This document shows, piece after piece, positions 60,724 to 64,000 of a stretch of DNA of 64,000 nt (position 1 is its first letter; the number at the start of each line of letters is the position of its first letter). The stretch is from Microbacterium sp. AK009 (GTDB lineage Bacteria > Actinomycetota > Actinomycetes > Actinomycetales > Microbacteriaceae), in assembly GCF_013410955.1 (NCBI RefSeq), contig NZ_JACCCG010000003.1, forward strand, positions 62,001-126,000. Direction: 5' to 3'. A model generated the notes under the pieces. That model was given only the letters and a program-made list of their open reading frames with translations, made no database searches and had not been told where the DNA came from. The translations under genes and the position numbers were made by a program.

Positions 60724-61515
60724 ATGCCCGACATCGCACAGCGCTACCGAGTCCGCCCGAGGGTGTGGATCGGCCTCGTCATCTACGTCGCTTACGTCGC
60801 GGTCGTCTTCATCGTTCAGCAGCTCTCCGGGGTGCCGTACACCGCACTGGGTGACAGCGGCGCGAACCTCTTCCTCGGTGCGGGTCTTTCCCTCATCGTG
60901 GGTGCGGTCCTCCTCGCGCTCACCACGTCACTGCTCGGATGGTGGCAGCCGGCGCTCTTCGACCGGCACCGTTCGGCGCACAAGTGGCCGATCGTCGCCG
61001 CGATCATCATGGTGGTCGCACTCGTGGTCAACCTCGCGTCCACCGATTGGGGCGCGTTCGATGTCGCATTCCTCGCGGCCGCCATCGTGCTCTTACTCGT
61101 CGGCTTCACCGAGGAGCTCGCCACCCGCGGGCTGCTCCTCGTGGGGCTGCGCAGTCGTCTCTCCGAGGTCTGGGTCTGGCTTCTCACCTCGGCCCTCTTC
61201 GGCCTCATGCACCTCGTCAACGTCCTCTCGGGTCAGGCGGTCGGACCGACGCTCCAGCAGGTCGCCCTCGCCTTCGGTGCGGGCACGATCTTCTACATCT
61301 TGCGGCGTGTGACCGGCAGCCTGATCTGGGCGATGGTCCTTCATGGGCTCTGGGACTTCTCCACATTCAGCGCCAGCCACGGAACACCCGCACCATTCGT
61401 CGTCCTCGGCGGAGTCCTGGAGATCGTCGCCATCGTCGTGGCGTTCATCGGCGTCGCCTTCGTCATCCGCGGAGCCGACGAGCGCATCAGCGCGGGGGAG
61501 GGGTCGCGCGTCTGA
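60724..61515 (+). CDS. CPBP-family intramembrane metalloprotease
   Basis: Membrane protein of 263 residues with about seven or eight helices and an ABI/CPBP (Rce1-like) protease core. The motifs are GFTEELATRGLLLVGL (EExxxR), SALFGLMHLVN (FxxxH) and VLHGLWD near the C-terminus (HxxxD-like). Bacterial members are linked to bacteriocin immunity or membrane-protein processing; no bacteriocin gene is seen nearby. AAGGAGA precedes the ATG. Confidence 0.88.
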   Translation: MPDIAQRYRVRPRVWIGLVIYVAYVAVVFIVQQLSGVPYTALGDSGANLFLGAGLSLIVGAVLLALTTSLLGWWQPALFDRHRSAHKWPIVAAIIMVVALVVNLASTDWGAFDVAFLAAAIVLLLVGFTEELATRGLLLVGLRSRLSEVWVWLLTSALFGLMHLVNVLSGQAVGPTLQQVALAFGAGTIFYILRRVTGSLIWAMVLHGLWDFSTFSASHGTPAPFVVLGGVLEIVAIVVAFIGVAFVIRGADERISAGEGSRV

Positions 61516-61674
61516 GAGGGCGAGGGGTGGCGAGACGTGCGCAGCTCTCGTCTGCCTGGCGTGAGAATCGACGAGTCCCTGCTGATGAGCCGGTGCGGCA
61601 TCCACGAGGAAGCTCGTCACGGGGAGCTCGACCTTCCGGCGCTCCGGCTGAAGCCGTGGGAATGTCCGCGTTGC

Positions 61675-61792
61675 CACTCGACTAACTCGCACATCGCCGA
61701 AACCTCGAAATCCGCGTGAACACAAGTCTCGACGTCCCCGCACATCCCCGAAACGTCCGAGTCCATTAGTTCGAATCCCACCGACACCACCA
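61675..61792. repeat. boundary-type repeat, diverged copy 3
   Basis: Shares TCCGCGTGAACACA, GACG-CC-CGCACA and the tRNA-like end with copies 1 and 2. The end here is AGTTCGAATCCCACCGACAC followed by CACCA (61768-61792), with substitutions. The match to copy 2 resumes downstream (TTGAGCAAGAGCG near 61837, GAAAGTCCCGG near 61990), so copies 2 and 3 are related over about 350 bp. Confidence 0.6.
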
Positions 61793-62415
61793 TAAATCCG
61801 TGGTCAGAGGCTGTTTCCGAATTTGATTCGGCGGGGTTGAGCAAGAGCGTCGCGCATCGCGTGCGACACCTTTTCGTCGCACCGGGGATCTCGGCTTTGC
61901 GCTCAGTCCGTGGGAGAGAATCGGGAAAGGTCCGGTTATCCGATTCTGGCTCGCAGAGGCGCGTACACCGTCGCCCGATCGGAGAGAGAAAGTCCCGGTC
62001 GGGCCGTTTGATCGCCGCTTCCGTGTCGGGCGAATCGACCGCGTTGGGCGAGGGCGATTCCTCTTCCCGGTGCCGTGGAGGCGGGATGCGCGGGACCAAG
62101 GGCTTCTGCGGGCGAGAAGCGCCGCGCGAAGGGCCAGAATTTGGTGCGCTAGTGGCGGGGGTGCTGCCGCCCCAGAAGGTTGCGCGCAGCGAGATTCTCC
62201 GCGTCGCCATCAGGTCACGCCAGGCCGGGGCTCCTGCGCGGACCTGCTCAGACCCTGGAATCTCTCCGTCACCTCCCATCGATCACCTCATGCACCCAGG
62301 GGCGCAGACTCCTGCGAATCGGACGGCCTGTCGGGCGGTGACGGAGCCCCGGTCTCGCGAACCGCTTTCGAGTCTTGCGGGGCAGGAGAGGGTGCCGATA
62401 ACTTTATCACACATT

Positions 62416-62429
62416 TGAACCTTTGTTCA
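62416..62429. promoter_or_regulatory. operator-like inverted repeat in AT-rich promoter region
   Basis: TGAAC-CTTT-GTTCA lies in the AT-rich island 62395-62445, about 90 bp upstream of the oxidoreductase start. It may be the binding site of an unseen regulator of the operon that begins at 62517. Confidence 0.4.
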
Positions 62430-62516
62430 GATATATGAAATGCAGCGCGTGTCATTGTCGGCCTGCGGAAGGCCTGTCCGAGGGGGCGCGATGCGCTCCC
62501 ACAGAGAGGTGACGCT

Positions 62517-63590
62517 GTGCCAGATGAGGCGAAGGCGAAGGTTGGCGTGATCGGATTGGGCGTCTATGGCGCGTTACACGCGCGGACCTACGCCGCGATG
62601 GATGGGGCGGAGCTCACGGGGGTCTGCGATCTCCGGCCTGATCGCTCCCGAGACATGGCTGCCGAGCTCGGATGCAACGGGTATACCGACGTCCAGCAGA
62701 TGCTCGCCACTTGCGATCTGGATGCGGTTTCCATCGCATTGCCAGATCATCTGCATGCCGACGCCGCGATTACCGCAGCGAGGGCGGGGAAGCACGTGCT
62801 CGTTGAGAAGCCGTTGGCAACCACGGTCGACGAGTGTTTGCAGGTGATCGCGGCAGCTGAGGAGAGCGGGGTCTTCCTCATGACCGACTTCTCGCAGCGT
62901 TGGAGCCCAGTGATGCAGCTTGCCAGAAAGGCGGTCACGGAAGGCGACCTTGGTGACGTGCAGCTTGGCTACTACCGGGCGAATGACACGATCTACGTTC
63001 CGACGAAGATGCTGTCCTGGGGAGCGCAGTCGACCGTCGCCTGGTTTCTCGCGTCCCATTGTCTGGACAACCTCATGTGGCTCTTCGATGCTCGCGATGC
63101 CTACGCCGGCGGAGCAGGCGACTGCATCAGGCGCGTACGAACAGTGGCTCGGCAGTCCGTTCTCGCCGCTCGCGGCCTTGCAACTCCAGACTTCTACCTC
63201 ACGACGCTTGAGTGGGAGTCGGGAATGGTGACGACGTTGGAGAACTGTTGGATTCTTCCGGAGTCGTCTCCCAGCGTCTTCGACATGAAAGTGCAGCTGA
63301 TCGGATCTCGGGGGACCTTTCACATCGATGGGTCCCACAGTGGTGTCGTCGAGCAGTGGGCTGAGAAAACGTCCTACCTCGATCCGTTCGCCTACCTAGA
63401 GGTATTCGGCGAGCCTGTGGGGTTCGCGACGTCGAGCATCAGGCATTTCGTTTCATCGGTGGCAAAGGGGGTGCCACCTTCCGTCGACGGTTTCGACGGG
63501 TTGGCCGTCACTCGGCTGATTCTCGCGATGGAGAAATCGATCGCTGTCCAAGCCCCTGTGGACATCCGGAACAACCCCTTCCGGCCATGA
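62517..63590 (+). CDS. Gfo/Idh/MocA-family oxidoreductase
   Basis: NAD(P)-dependent sugar or inositol oxidoreductase of 357 residues. The Rossmann site is VGVIGLGVYGALHARTYAAM, VSIALPDHLHADAAITAARA follows, and the catalytic-lysine motif is HVLVEKPLATTVDECLQVI. The C-terminal domain (SQRWSPVMQLARKAVTEGDL onward) is the usual beta-sheet substrate domain. The GTG start is preceded by AGAGAGGTGA. It overlaps a downstream aldo-keto reductase by four bases, beginning a sugar operon that continues past the window. The substrate is unknown. Confidence 0.9.
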   Translation: MPDEAKAKVGVIGLGVYGALHARTYAAMDGAELTGVCDLRPDRSRDMAAELGCNGYTDVQQMLATCDLDAVSIALPDHLHADAAITAARAGKHVLVEKPLATTVDECLQVIAAAEESGVFLMTDFSQRWSPVMQLARKAVTEGDLGDVQLGYYRANDTIYVPTKMLSWGAQSTVAWFLASHCLDNLMWLFDARDAYAGGAGDCIRRVRTVARQSVLAARGLATPDFYLTTLEWESGMVTTLENCWILPESSPSVFDMKVQLIGSRGTFHIDGSHSGVVEQWAEKTSYLDPFAYLEVFGEPVGFATSSIRHFVSSVAKGVPPSVDGFDGLAVTRLILAMEKSIAVQAPVDIRNNPFRP

Positions 63591-64000
63591 GTGCGACGAT
63601 GCCAACTGCGGAGATCGCTCCGCGCGTGGAGATGCCGATGATCGGCCTCGGGACGTGGTCGCTGAAAGACCCGTACCACTCGGTACGGACAGCTTTGGAT
63701 GTCGGATATCGACACATCGATACCGCGGAGCAGTATGGCAACGAAGACCTCATAGGCAGGGCAATCGCCGACAGCGGATTGCCGAGAGAAGACGTCTTCA
63801 TCACCACCAAGATCTTGTCCCGTGACGTCGATCGCGTCGATGACATCATCTCGGCGAGTCTCGCCGCCTTGCGCACCGACTATGTGGACCTTTGGCTGAT
63901 CCATGATCCGCCTCCACCCGGCCTGTCCGAACGGCTTTGGGGGAGTCTGATCCGACTGCGCGAGGCAGGGTTTGCCCGCGCAATCGGCGTGAGCGAATAC
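63587..64000 (+). CDS. aldo-keto reductase (partial, cut by window end)
   Basis: The first 138 codons of an aldo-keto reductase. PMIGLGTWSLKDPYHSVRTA and VGYRHIDTAEQYGNEDLIG give the Asp and Tyr of the tetrad, FITTKIL the Lys and LWLIHDPPPP the His. It resembles the 2,5-diketo-D-gluconate reductase subgroup, which reduces small aldehydes or keto-sugars. ATGA overlap with the preceding oxidoreductase implies coupling. The C-terminal half lies outside the window. Confidence 0.88.
   Translation, partial: MSATMPTAEIAPRVEMPMIGLGTWSLKDPYHSVRTALDVGYRHIDTAEQYGNEDLIGRAIADSGLPREDVFITTKILSRDVDRVDDIISASLAALRTDYVDLWLIHDPPPPGLSERLWGSLIRLREAGFARAIGVSEY

Larger units (their letters stand above)
61516..62516. 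other. non-coding region with repeat copy 3
   Basis: One kilobase without a supported gene. It holds boundary-repeat copy 3 and its downstream extension to about 62010, then ~380 bp of GC-rich DNA with no coding signature, and an AT-rich promoter-like stretch at 62395-62445. Open frames across it have Arg/Ser-rich non-coding composition. Confidence 0.4.

Noticed and set aside
60724..61515. Abortive-infection or phage-defence role for the CPBP protease
   Set aside because: CPBP proteins are widespread with varied roles, and no toxin, bacteriocin or defence gene sits beside it, so no defence function is claimed.

Overview
The window looks like a chromosomal segment of a high-GC actinobacterium, most likely a Microbacteriaceae member close to Microbacterium. 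This is inferred from the very GC-rich third codon positions, pervasive ATGA/GTGA gene overlaps, frequent GTG starts, an MrpA protein with an MrpB-like C-terminal tail, and teichoic-acid-type glycosyltransferases. No rRNA gene, complete tRNA gene or CRISPR array was found.

Left part (1-24.4 kb): an ion-transport block between cell-wall glycosyltransferases. A GT4 glycosyltransferase and two small minus-strand genes come first, then a 277-bp element with 56-bp inverted-repeat arms. Next is a complete V/A-type ATPase operon in the order D-G-I-K-E-C-F-A-B. It is followed by a type II cation P-type ATPase and a TarS-like GT2 glycosyltransferase. A decayed IS30-family element has cut a MarR gene. 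On the opposite strand lies a full Mrp/Mnh Na+/H+ antiporter operon (A/B, C, D, E, F, G), whose last gene overlaps a Ca2+/Na+ exchanger. Together these genes could couple ATP, H+, Na+ and Ca2+ gradients.

Middle part (25.2-58.4 kb): a putative 33-kb integrative island. Two ~158-bp direct repeats bound it. Both end in the same 27 bp, which resemble the 3' end of a tRNA (T-loop to CCA), and a decayed tyrosine integrase sits just inside the left one. The cargo is deoxysugar catabolism. One set fits the non-phosphorylating L-fucose route: alpha-L-fucosidase, aldo-keto L-fucose dehydrogenase, lactonase, enolase-superfamily dehydratase, SDR dehydrogenase and FAH-family hydrolase. A second set fits L-rhamnose: GH78 rhamnosidase, mutarotase, rhamnulokinase and the bifunctional rhamnulose-1-P aldolase/lactaldehyde dehydrogenase. 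An ABC sugar importer without its own ATPase, GntR and DeoR regulators, and a DraG-like protein facing a ribokinase-family operon complete the cargo. The island also holds decayed genes, including an acetylxylan-esterase pseudogene interrupted by nine copies of an 8-bp repeat.

Right part (58.4-64 kb): a tandem-MarR regulator, two small proteins and a CPBP membrane protease. A third, diverged copy of the boundary repeat follows. Then another sugar operon begins (Gfo/Idh/MocA oxidoreductase and an aldo-keto reductase cut by the window end). Repeated boundaries at 25.1, 58.3 and 61.7 kb suggest stepwise accretion of cargo at one insertion hot spot.
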